From JAPPHY01 sp965247535 (GTDB lineage Bacteria; Chloroflexota; Dehalococcoidia; Lucifugimonadales; UBA2985): a stretch of DNA of 64,000 bases. The notes beneath the pieces were generated by a model. The model made no database searches and was not told the DNA's origin. It worked only from the letters and a program-made list of their open reading frames with translations. A program made the position numbers and the translations under genes. Location of the stretch: the NCBI GenBank assembly GCA_965247535.1, contig OZ252018.1:806001-870000 (forward strand). The letters run 5' to 3'. Positions 33,052-42,600 of the stretch are shown in pieces (within the stretch, counting starts at the first letter, position 1; the number at the start of each line of letters is the position of its first letter).

Positions 33052-36000
33052 ATGGCCAGGGAATCAACCGCGGCATCAGACCGGAACGCCCGGTTCAGGC
33101 CGAGCGACAAGGCCGCGCGGCACACCATAGAGCACGAACTCCAAGAGACCCTGTTTGTGGAGGCCAGCGCCGGGACCGGGAAGACCCACAGCCTGGTTGC
33201 CCGAATGGTGAACCTGGTAGCGGAAGGCGCGACCACCCTGGACCGCGTCGCAGCCATCACCTTCACGGAGGCGGCCGCCGCCGAGCTCCGGTACCGCATC
33301 CGCGAAGGGCTGGAGGGGGAGGTGGAGACGCCGCAGGACGAAGGTCGGCGGGAGCGCTGCAGGCAGGGCATCGCGGACCTCGACCAGGCCACGATTCGCA
33401 CACTGCACTCCTTCGCCGGCATGCTGCTCCACGAGCGGCCTCTTGAAGCAGGCCTGCCACCGGGCTTCGAGATCACAGACGAGATCGCGGCCGGCCTGAG
33501 GTTCGATGACGCCTGGGAGGAGTGGCTGGACGGTGTCCTGGAGATCGACTCTGCCCTGGCGCCTCATCTGTCCATCGCGCTTACCCTCGGCTTGTCACTG
33601 CAGCACCTCGAGAGGGTGGCGAGGGCGTTCCATCAGAACTACGACTACCTCAGGGATGCAGACTTCGAAGCGGGCATACCGCCGCGGGGGGATGCCGCCC
33701 GCGCCGTGCTGGATCAGTGGCCGCGTGTGGAGAGGCTCTGCGGGTTCTCACGGCTAGGGAGTGAGGATGCGCTAGTCAACCAAGTCCAGGGCAAGCGGGG
33801 AGCGCTGAACAGGCTGTCGGAAGCCGAGGCGGGTTCGGTCACCTCCTACCGGCTGCTGTCCAAGCTCCTGCCGATTAAGCAGAGCAGGGGCAGGCAGTCG
33901 GACTGGGAAACGGACCCCGAGTCCCGCATGAACGCCTGCGCAGCGCTGAAGGAACTGCTGGGGGAACTCGACGACACCGTCGCCGCGGAGCTGGCGGGCG
34001 CGCTGCGGCACGCCTTCGCTCACATCCTTCGCGGCCTGCGAGACTTTGCGCTCGAGTACGCCGAACGGCGGCGTGCTGATGGCAGGGCCGACTTCCACGA
34101 TCTGCTGGTCTGGGCAAGGGATCTGCTGCGCGACCGCGTGGACGTGCGAGACCACTTCCGCAGCCGGTTCACCCACCTCATGATCGACGAGTCCCAGGAC
34201 ACCGACCCCATCCAGGCGGAGATTGCTATGTTCCTGGCCGAGGACCTTCCCGAAAGCGCAGGGGACAGCGGGCGACCCACGTCATGGGAGGGGATCAGCC
34301 CGGAAAGGGGCAAGCTGTTCGTCGTGGGAGACCCCAAGCAGTCGATCTACCGCTTCCGGCGCGCCGACGTTGAGCAGATGCGGCTGATGCAGGAGCGAAT
34401 GGCGCAGGCCGGGGGACGGACCGTGAGGCTTGTCCAGAACTTTCGCTCCCAGCGGCCCGTTACAGACTGGGTTAACCACCTGTTCGCGCGCTGGATGGGT
34501 GAGGCTGACCCAGGCGAGGGCGAGCGGTATGTGCAGGCCGACTACGAGGAGATGTCTCCCCGGTGGCAGGCCGCCACGGACAGCACTTTGGGGCCCCGGG
34601 TCTGGGCGCTGGGAGACGAGGCCATCGACGCTCAGGTCAATGAGGTCAGGCAGCAGGAAGCGGGGGAGATCGCCGAGCTCCTGAGGCAGGTTGTCGATCA
34701 GGGCTGGCTGGTGCTTGACCGTGACGCCACCGACGAAGCCGGCCGGGAGACCTACCGCGCCGCCGCGTACTCAGACGTCTGCATCCTCATGCCGGCGCGC
34801 ACGGGCTTGCCAGCGCTGGAGAGGGCGCTGGAGGCTGCGGACGTTCCCTACCGCCTGGAGAGCGCGTCGCTGGTGTTCGAGACTCAGGAGATTCGGGACC
34901 TGCTGAACTGCCTCAAGGCCATCGATGATCCGGCGGACCAGGTGGCTACCGTTGCCGCCCTCCGCTCCGTGGCCTTCGGTTGCTCCGACGTCGACCTGTT
35001 CCTGCACGTCAGAGACGGCGGCAGGTTCGATTCCTTCTCGGCACCGCTTGATGGCGCTGCCGGCCCGGTGGGAGAGGCGTTGTCTGTCCTGCGAGGCTTC
35101 CACGAGGAGCGTGTCTGGCAGTCGACCGCCTACCTCATAGACCGGTTTGTCCGTGAGCGGCGGCTGATGGAAGCCGCCTCCGGCCACCCCAGGATGAGGG
35201 AGCAGTGGCGCAGGTACCGCTTCATGGTGGAGCGGGCCTGGCAGTTCGCCGCGGCCGGGGGAAGTTCCCTAAGGGCCTTCATCCAGTGGGTGGAGTCACA
35301 GATGGAGGAGGGAGCGCGGGTCACCGAGTCGCCCGTGCCTGAGTCTGACGAGGAATCGGTGCGGGTGATGACCGCCCATGCCGCGAAGGGGCTGGAGTTC
35401 CCGGTGGTGGTGTTGACCGGCATCAACTCCGACCGCGCCACTAGGGTGGGCGAAGTCCTCGTCGATCGCGGCAGCGGCAGGGTGGAAGTGGGTATCGGAC
35501 CGCAGCAGTACCGCATCACCACGGCGGGTTACGAGGAGCTGAGAGCCAGGGAAGCGCTGATGTCCCAGGCGGAGGACGTGCGCCTGATGTACGTGGCCGC
35601 CACGCGGGCTCGCGATCACCTGGTGCTCAGTCTCCGCCGGTCCGCGAACAGGCGGGGCGAAAGCTCGCTGGCCGCGGCGATGTCCCGCCACCTCGGGGAA
35701 TCACCGCAGCTCTGGCAGCCCGTCGAGCTGCAGGCGGCGGCGCTCTCGGAGGTCACAGAACGGCGGCCTGCGAGTCCCTATCCTTCGCTTGTGGCCACAG
35801 AGCACACCGTCGAGGCCTGGGAGCGCTGGCAGCATGAACGCGAGGAGCTGATCAGATCCCTCGGCCGTCCATCGTACGCCGCGGCCACTGGACTGCGGAA
35901 GGACGGAGAAGAGGACAAGCCGGAGCAGGAGCACGTCGAGCCGTGGCGAAGGGGAAGGGCGGGCACGTCTGTTGGCAGGGCCGTTCACGCCGTGCTGCAG

Positions 36001-36486
36001 TCCATAGATCTGTCCACCGGAGACGGTCTGGAGGAGCGGGCTCGAGCGCAGGCTGCCGCGGAGGGCATCGATGGGAGGGAGGCCGAGGTGGCGCGCCTGT
36101 CGCAGGTTGCCGTGGACAGCGCCATCGTCAAGCGGGCGGTGGCTTCGGGTCGCTTCTGGCGGGAGGTCCCTGTGGCCGCGCCCATAGGGAGCGGCTCGCT
36201 GCAGGGGTTTATCGACCTGCTTTTCGAGGAGCCTGACGGCATGGTGGTGGTCGACTACAAGACGGACGCCGTGACCGCAGACGAAGCGCCGGATGCGGTA
36301 GAGCGATACCGCCTGCAGGGTGGGGCATACGCGTATGCCGTGAAGGCTGTCAGCGGCAGGCCGGTGAAGGAGGTCATCTTTCTCTACCTGCAGCCCAAGC
36401 GGGAAGAGAAGCTGGAGGACCTGGACGCGGCGATGAAACAGGCCGTGAGCGCCGCCGAGAAGGTGCTGGCCGGAGAGGCTGATTGA
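33052..36486 (+). CDS. addA: AddA-type UvrD-family helicase/exonuclease
   Basis: About 1144 residues. The helicase motor has Walker A (VEASAGTGKTHSL), motif II (LMIDESQDTDPIQ), motif III/IV (GDPKQSIYRFRRAD and NFRSQ) and a late motif VMTAHAAKGLEFPVVVL. The C-terminal nuclease shows GRAVHAVLQ, LQGFIDLLF and VVVDYKTD. It is the motor and the second nuclease of AddAB. I choose ATG 33052, with GGAGGAGGGG upstream, over the in-frame GTG-type start at 33025 inside addB. After the TGA at 36484-36486 the same frame continues open for 49 codons. Confidence 0.93.
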   Translation: MARESTAASDRNARFRPSDKAARHTIEHELQETLFVEASAGTGKTHSLVARMVNLVAEGATTLDRVAAITFTEAAAAELRYRIREGLEGEVETPQDEGRRERCRQGIADLDQATIRTLHSFAGMLLHERPLEAGLPPGFEITDEIAAGLRFDDAWEEWLDGVLEIDSALAPHLSIALTLGLSLQHLERVARAFHQNYDYLRDADFEAGIPPRGDAARAVLDQWPRVERLCGFSRLGSEDALVNQVQGKRGALNRLSEAEAGSVTSYRLLSKLLPIKQSRGRQSDWETDPESRMNACAALKELLGELDDTVAAELAGALRHAFAHILRGLRDFALEYAERRRADGRADFHDLLVWARDLLRDRVDVRDHFRSRFTHLMIDESQDTDPIQAEIAMFLAEDLPESAGDSGRPTSWEGISPERGKLFVVGDPKQSIYRFRRADVEQMRLMQERMAQAGGRTVRLVQNFRSQRPVTDWVNHLFARWMGEADPGEGERYVQADYEEMSPRWQAATDSTLGPRVWALGDEAIDAQVNEVRQQEAGEIAELLRQVVDQGWLVLDRDATDEAGRETYRAAAYSDVCILMPARTGLPALERALEAADVPYRLESASLVFETQEIRDLLNCLKAIDDPADQVATVAALRSVAFGCSDVDLFLHVRDGGRFDSFSAPLDGAAGPVGEALSVLRGFHEERVWQSTAYLIDRFVRERRLMEAASGHPRMREQWRRYRFMVERAWQFAAAGGSSLRAFIQWVESQMEEGARVTESPVPESDEESVRVMTAHAAKGLEFPVVVLTGINSDRATRVGEVLVDRGSGRVEVGIGPQQYRITTAGYEELRAREALMSQAEDVRLMYVAATRARDHLVLSLRRSANRRGESSLAAAMSRHLGESPQLWQPVELQAAALSEVTERRPASPYPSLVATEHTVEAWERWQHEREELIRSLGRPSYAAATGLRKDGEEDKPEQEHVEPWRRGRAGTSVGRAVHAVLQSIDLSTGDGLEERARAQAAAEGIDGREAEVARLSQVAVDSAIVKRAVASGRFWREVPVAAPIGSGSLQGFIDLLFEEPDGMVVVDYKTDAVTADEAPDAVERYRLQGGAYAYAVKAVSGRPVKEVIFLYLQPKREEKLEDLDAAMKQAVSAAEKVLAGEAD

Positions 36487-36636
36487 GCACGGCGGCCGGC
36501 CGCGGATGCCGGCGTTACCCGGGAGCTGGCGGAGCGGGACAAGAAGTACGCAGACTTGTCCTACGCGTATGAGCAGATGGCAATGGCCCAGGAGAACGGC
36601 GAGCTTGGCTGGGCATTCTACCTGTGCGAGAAGTAG
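36487..36636 (+). other. Open in-frame extension after the addA stop codon, possible gene remnant
   Basis: After the addA TGA the same frame continues for 49 codons to a TAG and looks protein-like, for example RELAERDKKYADLSYAYEQM and GELGWAFYLCEK. It has no start codon or ribosome site of its own. It may be a remnant of a lost gene or, less likely, a read-through tail of AddA. Confidence 0.35.
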
Positions 36637-36663
36637 ACGATACCCAATCTCAAGGAGACCGAT

Positions 36664-37293
36664 ATGTTGAGCCAGAACAGGGTGCAGTGGGTATACTCCT
36701 CCAGAGACAACCAGGAGCTGGAGGAGCGGTACGACCAGTGGTCGAAGGACTACGACCGCGATCTCTCCACGGAGTTTGAGTATCGATCTCCGCGAAGGGC
36801 CGCGGAGATCCTGGTCGCGCACGTGCCCAGGGACGCCCGGATACTGGACGCCGGCGCCGGTACCGGGCTGGTGGGTGAGATCCTGGCAAGCATGGGGTAC
36901 CGGCGTATGGTGGCGATGGACCTTTCGCAGGGCATGCTGGAGGAGGCGCGGAAGAAGGGGGTCTACGAGGACTTCCACCAGATGGTGATGGGTGAGACCC
37001 TGGACTACGAGACCGGCTCCTTTGACGCAGTGATCACGGTGGGAGTGCTGACGGTGGGCCACGCGCCCGCCAGCTCGCTGGACGAGCTGGTGCGCGTCAC
37101 CAGGCCCAACGGCCTCATCGTCTTCTCGCTGCGGCCGGACGTGTACGAGAACAGCGGCTTTCGCGAGAGGCAGGATGCGCTGGAGTCGCAGGGGAAGTGG
37201 CAGCTGGTGGAGCGAACCGAGGAGTTCCAGCCGATGCCCAAGGGCGAGCCGGAGGTATTGCACCGGGTCTGGGTGTACCGCGTCGCAGGCTGA
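36664..37293 (+). CDS. Class I SAM-dependent methyltransferase
   Basis: 209 residues with a Rossmann methyltransferase core. The SAM-binding motif I is ILDAGAGTGLVGEIL near residue 60, followed by an acidic motif (VAMDLSQGML) and SFDAVITVGVL. The N-terminal ERYDQWSKDYD segment is typical of the METTL27/Williams-Beuren-type group. Substrate unknown. AAGGAGA stands seven bases before the ATG. It could be co-transcribed with addA, 180 bases upstream. Confidence 0.85.
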   Translation: MLSQNRVQWVYSSRDNQELEERYDQWSKDYDRDLSTEFEYRSPRRAAEILVAHVPRDARILDAGAGTGLVGEILASMGYRRMVAMDLSQGMLEEARKKGVYEDFHQMVMGETLDYETGSFDAVITVGVLTVGHAPASSLDELVRVTRPNGLIVFSLRPDVYENSGFRERQDALESQGKWQLVERTEEFQPMPKGEPEVLHRVWVYRVAG

Positions 37294-37351
37294 CCGGAGG
37301 CTGCCGCCGGTCGTGGAATACTCGCAGGGCGGCTCCCGGCGGTTCCTGGCG

Positions 37352-38668
37352 CTAGGCGCGCGGCCTCTTGCCGCTTGCAAGCCGCAGGATGGCGTAGCCG
37401 GCGGCGCCCGCGAGCAGGGACGCGCCGAAGACGCCTATCTTGGCCTGGTCCACCAGGCCGGCGTCGTCAAACGCGATCGCTGAGACGAACAGCGAGACCG
37501 TGAACCCCATTCCGCAGAGAGCTGCCACGCCCAGGACGTGTCGCCAGTTGACGGCCGATGGCAGGGTTGCGAGCTTCAACCGGATGGCCAGCCACGTGAA
37601 CCCCACGATGCCAACCACCTTGCCTGCCAGCAGCCCGGCCGCAATGCCCAGCGTAACGCTGCTGGACGCCGCCGCGGAGACCGTTTCGGACGTGAAGATG
37701 ATGCCGGCGTTCGCAAGCGCGAAGACGGGCAGTACCAGGAAGCTCACCCACGGGTGAATGGTCGATTCCAGCCTCTCCATGGGGCCTTCGGTGCCGCGGC
37801 TGAGCCTCTCGATCTCCTCTGCAATCGCTTGGGCTTCGTCGTTTCTGCCCTCCGCGGTGGCCTTCCTGAACTCGCGGATGAGGCTCTCGACGCTATCGGC
37901 GTACTGCCGTCGCTCCACGCCCGGCCCGGCCGGCACCAGGGTCGCCGCTAGGACTCCGGCCAGCGTGGCGTGCACTCCCGACTTCAGGAAGAACTGCCAC
38001 ATCACGAAGAAGAGCACGGTGTAGAGGACCGGGGAGCGGTGCCCCAATCGGACGCACACGGCCATCGCGGCGAAGGTGGCGATGGCGAGCCAGAGGTCCA
38101 GCCAGCTGATGGCGTCCACGTAGAAGATGGCGATGACGGCGATGGCCCCCAGGTCGTCGAAGACGGCCAGGCCCAGGAGGAACACTCGCAGCTCCGGCGG
38201 CAGCCGGCTGCCCACCAGGGCCAGCACGCCCAGTGCGAATGCGATGTCGGTGGCCATCGGGATGCCCCATCCAGCCGCCTCGTCGCCGGTAGGATTGAAC
38301 AAGAGGTAGATCAGCGCAGGTATCGCCATGCCGCCGATCGCCGCCACGACGGGCAGGGCTGCCTTCCTGAACGTGGAGAGCTCGCCGTGCACCAGCTCTC
38401 TCTTGATCTCCAGCCCGACGACGAAGAAGAAGAGGGCCATCAGGCCGTCGTTGACCAGGTGCTCCAGGTCTTCCGTCAGGGCGAAGACGTGGATGTCGAT
38501 GGAGAGCTTGGTGTGCCAGAGGTCTGCGTACTGGTCGGACCAGGGGGAGTTCGCCAGGCCAAGTGCGGCTGCGGCGGCCAGCAGCAGCACGACTGCGCCG
38601 GTCTCCTCGGTGTGGATGAACTTCTGTAGTGGGACTCGGAGCGCTCTGACGATGTTGGGAGTTGACAT
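37352..38668 (-). CDS. nhaA: Na+/H+ antiporter NhaA
   Basis: 438 residues, a full-length NhaA. The active-site pair of aspartates is present in FLLGLAVFDDLGAIAVIA, with the conserved GWGIPMATDIAFALG just before. The N-terminal family segment NDGLMALFFFVVGLEIKREL is also intact. It exchanges sodium for protons across the inner membrane and controls pH and salt tolerance. A cytoplasmic insert with charged residues (EFRKATAEGRNDEAQAIAEEIERL) lies in the middle. ATG at 38668. Confidence 0.93.
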   Translation of the reverse strand: MSTPNIVRALRVPLQKFIHTEETGAVVLLLAAAAALGLANSPWSDQYADLWHTKLSIDIHVFALTEDLEHLVNDGLMALFFFVVGLEIKRELVHGELSTFRKAALPVVAAIGGMAIPALIYLLFNPTGDEAAGWGIPMATDIAFALGVLALVGSRLPPELRVFLLGLAVFDDLGAIAVIAIFYVDAISWLDLWLAIATFAAMAVCVRLGHRSPVLYTVLFFVMWQFFLKSGVHATLAGVLAATLVPAGPGVERRQYADSVESLIREFRKATAEGRNDEAQAIAEEIERLSRGTEGPMERLESTIHPWVSFLVLPVFALANAGIIFTSETVSAAASSSVTLGIAAGLLAGKVVGIVGFTWLAIRLKLATLPSAVNWRHVLGVAALCGMGFTVSLFVSAIAFDDAGLVDQAKIGVFGASLLAGAAGYAILRLASGKRPRA

Positions 38669-39525
38669 GTGTCCAGGCGTCTGCGGCTATGGATTGATCC
38701 CGCTGCCCTGGTCCAGGCGCGGGAGGCCGGCGTTGAGGGACGGAGCTGTGGCCATTGGACAATACTATCAGGCATGGGTGCGAGCGTCCAACGCGGGGGC
38801 GCCTCGTTCCGTCACCCTCGCGAAGGCGGGGGTCTAGCCGACGGGTGGGAGGGGATGGATTCCCGCTCCCCGCCTTCGCGGGGACAAGCTCCGCGGGAAT
38901 GACGGAGGGGGCGGGCGCTACCCACCGTCATTCCGACCGCAGCGGAGGAATCTAAGGCAATCGTAGGCTGACGGCGTGCCGAATGGGAAGACACTCGTGT
39001 TCCCATGGGACGAAAGTCACTCACCGGCGTAGGTCCTGGATTTCTCGACTGCGCTTCGCTGCGCTCGAAATGACAGGAGGGGGCGCTGCGCTGCGCTCGA
39101 AATGACAGGAGGGGGCGGGCGCTGCCCACCGTCATTCCGACCGCAGCGGAGGAATCTAAGGCAATCGTAGGCTGACGGCGTGCCGAATGGGAAGACACTC
39201 GTGTTCCCATGGGACGAAAGTCACTCACCGGCGTAGGTCCTAGATTTCTCGACTGCGCTGCGCTGCGCTCGAAATGACAGGAGGGGGCGCTGCGCTGCGC
39301 TCCGCTCGAAATGACAGGAGGGGGTGGAAATTAGGGATACGCGGGCGCGCACGCGGGCGAGGGCTGCCATCCGGTCTGCGGGCGGGCACGTCCCGCCCTG
39401 TCGCTGAGGGCCATGCCGGAGGCGAGCAGGCCGCGGTTGCGGGTGACTGCGTGGCGTGGTGAGCGCGGCGGCAGCTTCGCCAAGTGTCCTTGGGGCAAGC
39501 GCTGTAATAAATGCCGAATGGGGTA
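38669..39525. other. Long intergenic region filled with repeats
   Basis: About 850 bases between nhaA and the cadherin-type gene. It contains a two-copy tandem repeat (38907-39324) and several copies of a short element reading CTCGAAATGACAGGAGGGGG. Open frames on both strands simply translate the repeats and are not genes. The part from 39325 to 39525 has no recognisable content. Confidence 0.7.
38907..39324. repeat. Two-copy tandem repeat, about 204-213 bp per unit
   Basis: Units 38907-39110 and 39111-39324 are nearly identical. Differences are single bases and a short insertion in the GC-rich end. Each unit ends with one or two copies of a small element with CGAAATGACAGGAGGGGG preceded by GCGCTGCGCT. 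Such units resemble dispersed palindromic intergenic repeats that are common in some Chloroflexota and other genomes. Confidence 0.9.
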
Positions 39526-39554
39526 TTGACATAGAGGAATTGGATTGGTAGAGT
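39526..39554 (+). promoter_or_regulatory. Promoter of the cadherin-type surface protein gene
   Basis: TTGACA (39526-39531) and TAGAGT (39549-39554) are separated by exactly 17 bases. A start near 39561 would leave a 60-base leader before the ATG at 39621. Confidence 0.65.
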
Positions 39555-39620
39555 CCCTCCTAGTGTGGAATATACGTGCAGGCAGGCGCGTCACAGAATA
39601 CTGTCCAAGCGAGGCATCAA

Positions 39621-42600
39621 ATGTATAGATTGGCTCTGGACCTCAAGGCTAGACGGATTGTCTTGATAGCTGGAATACTCCTGGCGGCATCTCTGCTGGC
39701 AATGGTCCTGCAAAGATCCGCGTCCGCGCAGAATGGCGACATAATGTACCCGGAGAACGGGGATGAGGCCGTGGCGACGTTCACGGCGACTGACCCCGAG
39801 GGGGAGGACATTACCTGGAGTGTAAGCGGCACCGACGAATCAGATTTCAAGATCGACGACGGCGTGCTGACCTTTGCCAAGTCGCCCAACTACGAGATGC
39901 CGACGGACGTAGTGGGTACAAGCCCATCCACTGCTGTGGCCAATGACAACACCTACGAGGTCAGCGTCGTGGCTTCTGCGGGAGATTCGAATACCCCCGC
40001 GGTCCAGATGGTTTCAGAAGAAGTCATCGTCAACGTCACGAACGTTGAGGAGGCCGGCTCGATCGTGCTTTCCACGCTGCAGCCGCAGGTGGAAATACCG
40101 ATTGACGCCACACTATCCGATCCCGACAACCCCAATCTGCCTGCCACCCCACTTGTGGGTTTGACGTGGGAATGGTTGCGAGGTGAGGACGTAATCGCAG
40201 GCGCGACTGGCGACACGTATACACCCATGGTCAGCGACGTCGGCTCGGTCCTGACGGCGAGGGCGAGCTACGAGGACGCCGAGGGAAAGGACAAGACCGC
40301 CGAGATTGAATCGGCGCACGCGGTCCGCGCGAAGCCTGCCACCAATACCCCTCCTGCATTCCCGGACCAGGACCCGAATATGGCCGGTAATCAGCAGACG
40401 CGGATGGTGGCCGAGAACACGCCCGCGGGTGAGGACATCGGAGCGCCCGTCGAGGCCACTGACGGCGGGGACGTGTTGACCTACTCCGCCGACAACGACG
40501 CCGACCCAGCGACTGAGTTTACTACATTCGACATCGACCGCGCGACGGGCCAGCTGAAGACAAAGGCGGACCTGAACACTGAGGCTGCTCCCACGCAGAC
40601 GGTGGCAGTGACGGCTACGGATCCATTTGGGGCTTCCGCAACAGTCACGGTGACCATTACGGTCACGAACGTAGACGAAGCGCCGTCGATCGCCTCTGGC
40701 GCGACCAGAGACATAAGCTCCGTTGAGGGCACTACTGCTGCTCCTCTCACCCTAACCAGGGCGCTGGCGACCTACACCGCCACGGAGCCCGAGGCCCAGG
40801 CCATGAGTTGGAGTCTGTCCGGGGATGACGCCGCGAGGTTCAACATCGGCAATCAGACTGGAGCCACCCCAGGCGTTTTGACCTTCAAGGCCCAGCCGGA
40901 CTTCGAAGATCCTGCGGACGCGGACCAGGACAACGTATACGAGGTCACGGTGGTGGTCTCCGACCCCGCTGGGAACAGCGATGACGTGAATGTGCGGGTC
41001 ACGGTGACCAACGTTGCAGAGACGGGATCGATAACCTTCTCGTCGCTGCAGCCGAAGACTGGCGTGCCCCTGACGGCGACGCTGACTGATCCTGACGGCG
41101 GCATCACCGACCTCATGTGGCAGTGGGATAACGCAGGCACCGACATTGAAGATGCGACTTCTGCTTCCTACACACCGGTTGCAGACGACATCGGAGACAC
41201 ACTTACGGTGACGGCGACGTACCGGGACGGCTCGCTTGCGGCCGGCGATGCTGACATCACTCTTGGGCAGGCGCATTCGGCAACGGTCGTGGCCGACACA
41301 GATAACAAGGCCCCGCGATTCCCAGACCTGGACACTGAGATGGAAGGCCGGCAGACGGATCAGGAGCGGTTGGTCGCCGAGAACACCGCATCAGCCACAG
41401 CAATCGGCGGTGCTGTCGTTGCTGAAGTGGACAACACCATGACCTCCGACGGCACTGAGGTAGCGGATGTGCTGACGTACACGCTGGGAGGGACGGACGC
41501 GGCGTCGTTTTCCATTGCTAGAGACACCGGCCAGCTGAGCACCAGGGCGGACCTGGACTACGAGACCAAGCAGTCCTACGCTGTGACGGTTACAGCGACG
41601 GACCCGGGCAATCTTAGCGCTACAGTAAATGTCACGATCAAGGTGACGGGCGTCAATGAGGACCCGGAGCTTACCGTAGAGGTGCCAGCAGAGTACGCGG
41701 AGAATGGCACGTCATCGGTGACCACTTTCAGTGCGTCCGATCCTGAAGGAGAGGACATAATTTGGACTCTGACGGGCACCGATATGGGAGACTTCACGAT
41801 CGTTGGTGGCGTGCTTCGTTTCAAGAGCGCGCCCAACTACGAGATGCCGACGGACGTAGCGGGTACAAGCCCATCCACTGCTGCGGCCGATGACAACACC
41901 TACGAATTCACGGTCAATGCCTCCGATGGGACCAACAGCGCCACAGTGAATGTCACCATTGGGGTGACCAACGTAGAAGAGGCCGGCGTGGTCACGTTGT
42001 CCACCCTGCAACCGCAGGTGGGAGAGGAGCTCACCGCCGAGCTGGACGACCCCGACGCAGGCGGCACTACCGCCACTCCTACCTGGACGTGGTTCCGGGG
42101 CGGCAGCGTCATCGTGGGCGCGACTACCGCCGCGTACACACCCGTAGTCGGCGACGTCGGCTCTGTGCTGACAGCGAAGGCGACCTACAGGGACGCCGAA
42201 GACGCGAATACCGACAAGACCGCGCAAGGCAGTTCTTCACGCTCGGTGCGCAGGGCTCCTTCCGGCGGGACCAGTGCCCCCGCGTTCCCAGACCAGAACC
42301 CCTCAACTCTGGCGGTGGAAACGGCGCAGACGCGAATGGTGGCCGAGAACACGCCGTCCGGGCGGAACATCGGAGCGCCGGTCACGGCCTCCGACCCCGG
42401 CGATGTGCTGACCTATTCGCTGAGCGGCGCTGATGCGGGCCAGTTCGACCTCGACCGTGCAACGGGCCAGTTGAGGACCAAGGTTGTGTTGAACCGGGAG
42501 ACAATAGGTACTCCCTTTACCCAAGCGGTTACAGTCACCGCCACAGACCCCGGAGGACTAAAGGATACGTCTGATGTGACCATTACGGTCACGAACGTAG

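Noticed and set aside
35701..37380. A 559-residue minus-strand frame over addA and the methyltransferase gene
   Set aside because: Leu/Arg/His-rich shadow of two real genes, with no domain or ribosome site.
38812..39228. A 138-residue minus-strand frame with internal repeats
   Set aside because: It only translates the two-copy intergenic repeat. Similar frames would appear wherever this repeat is found.
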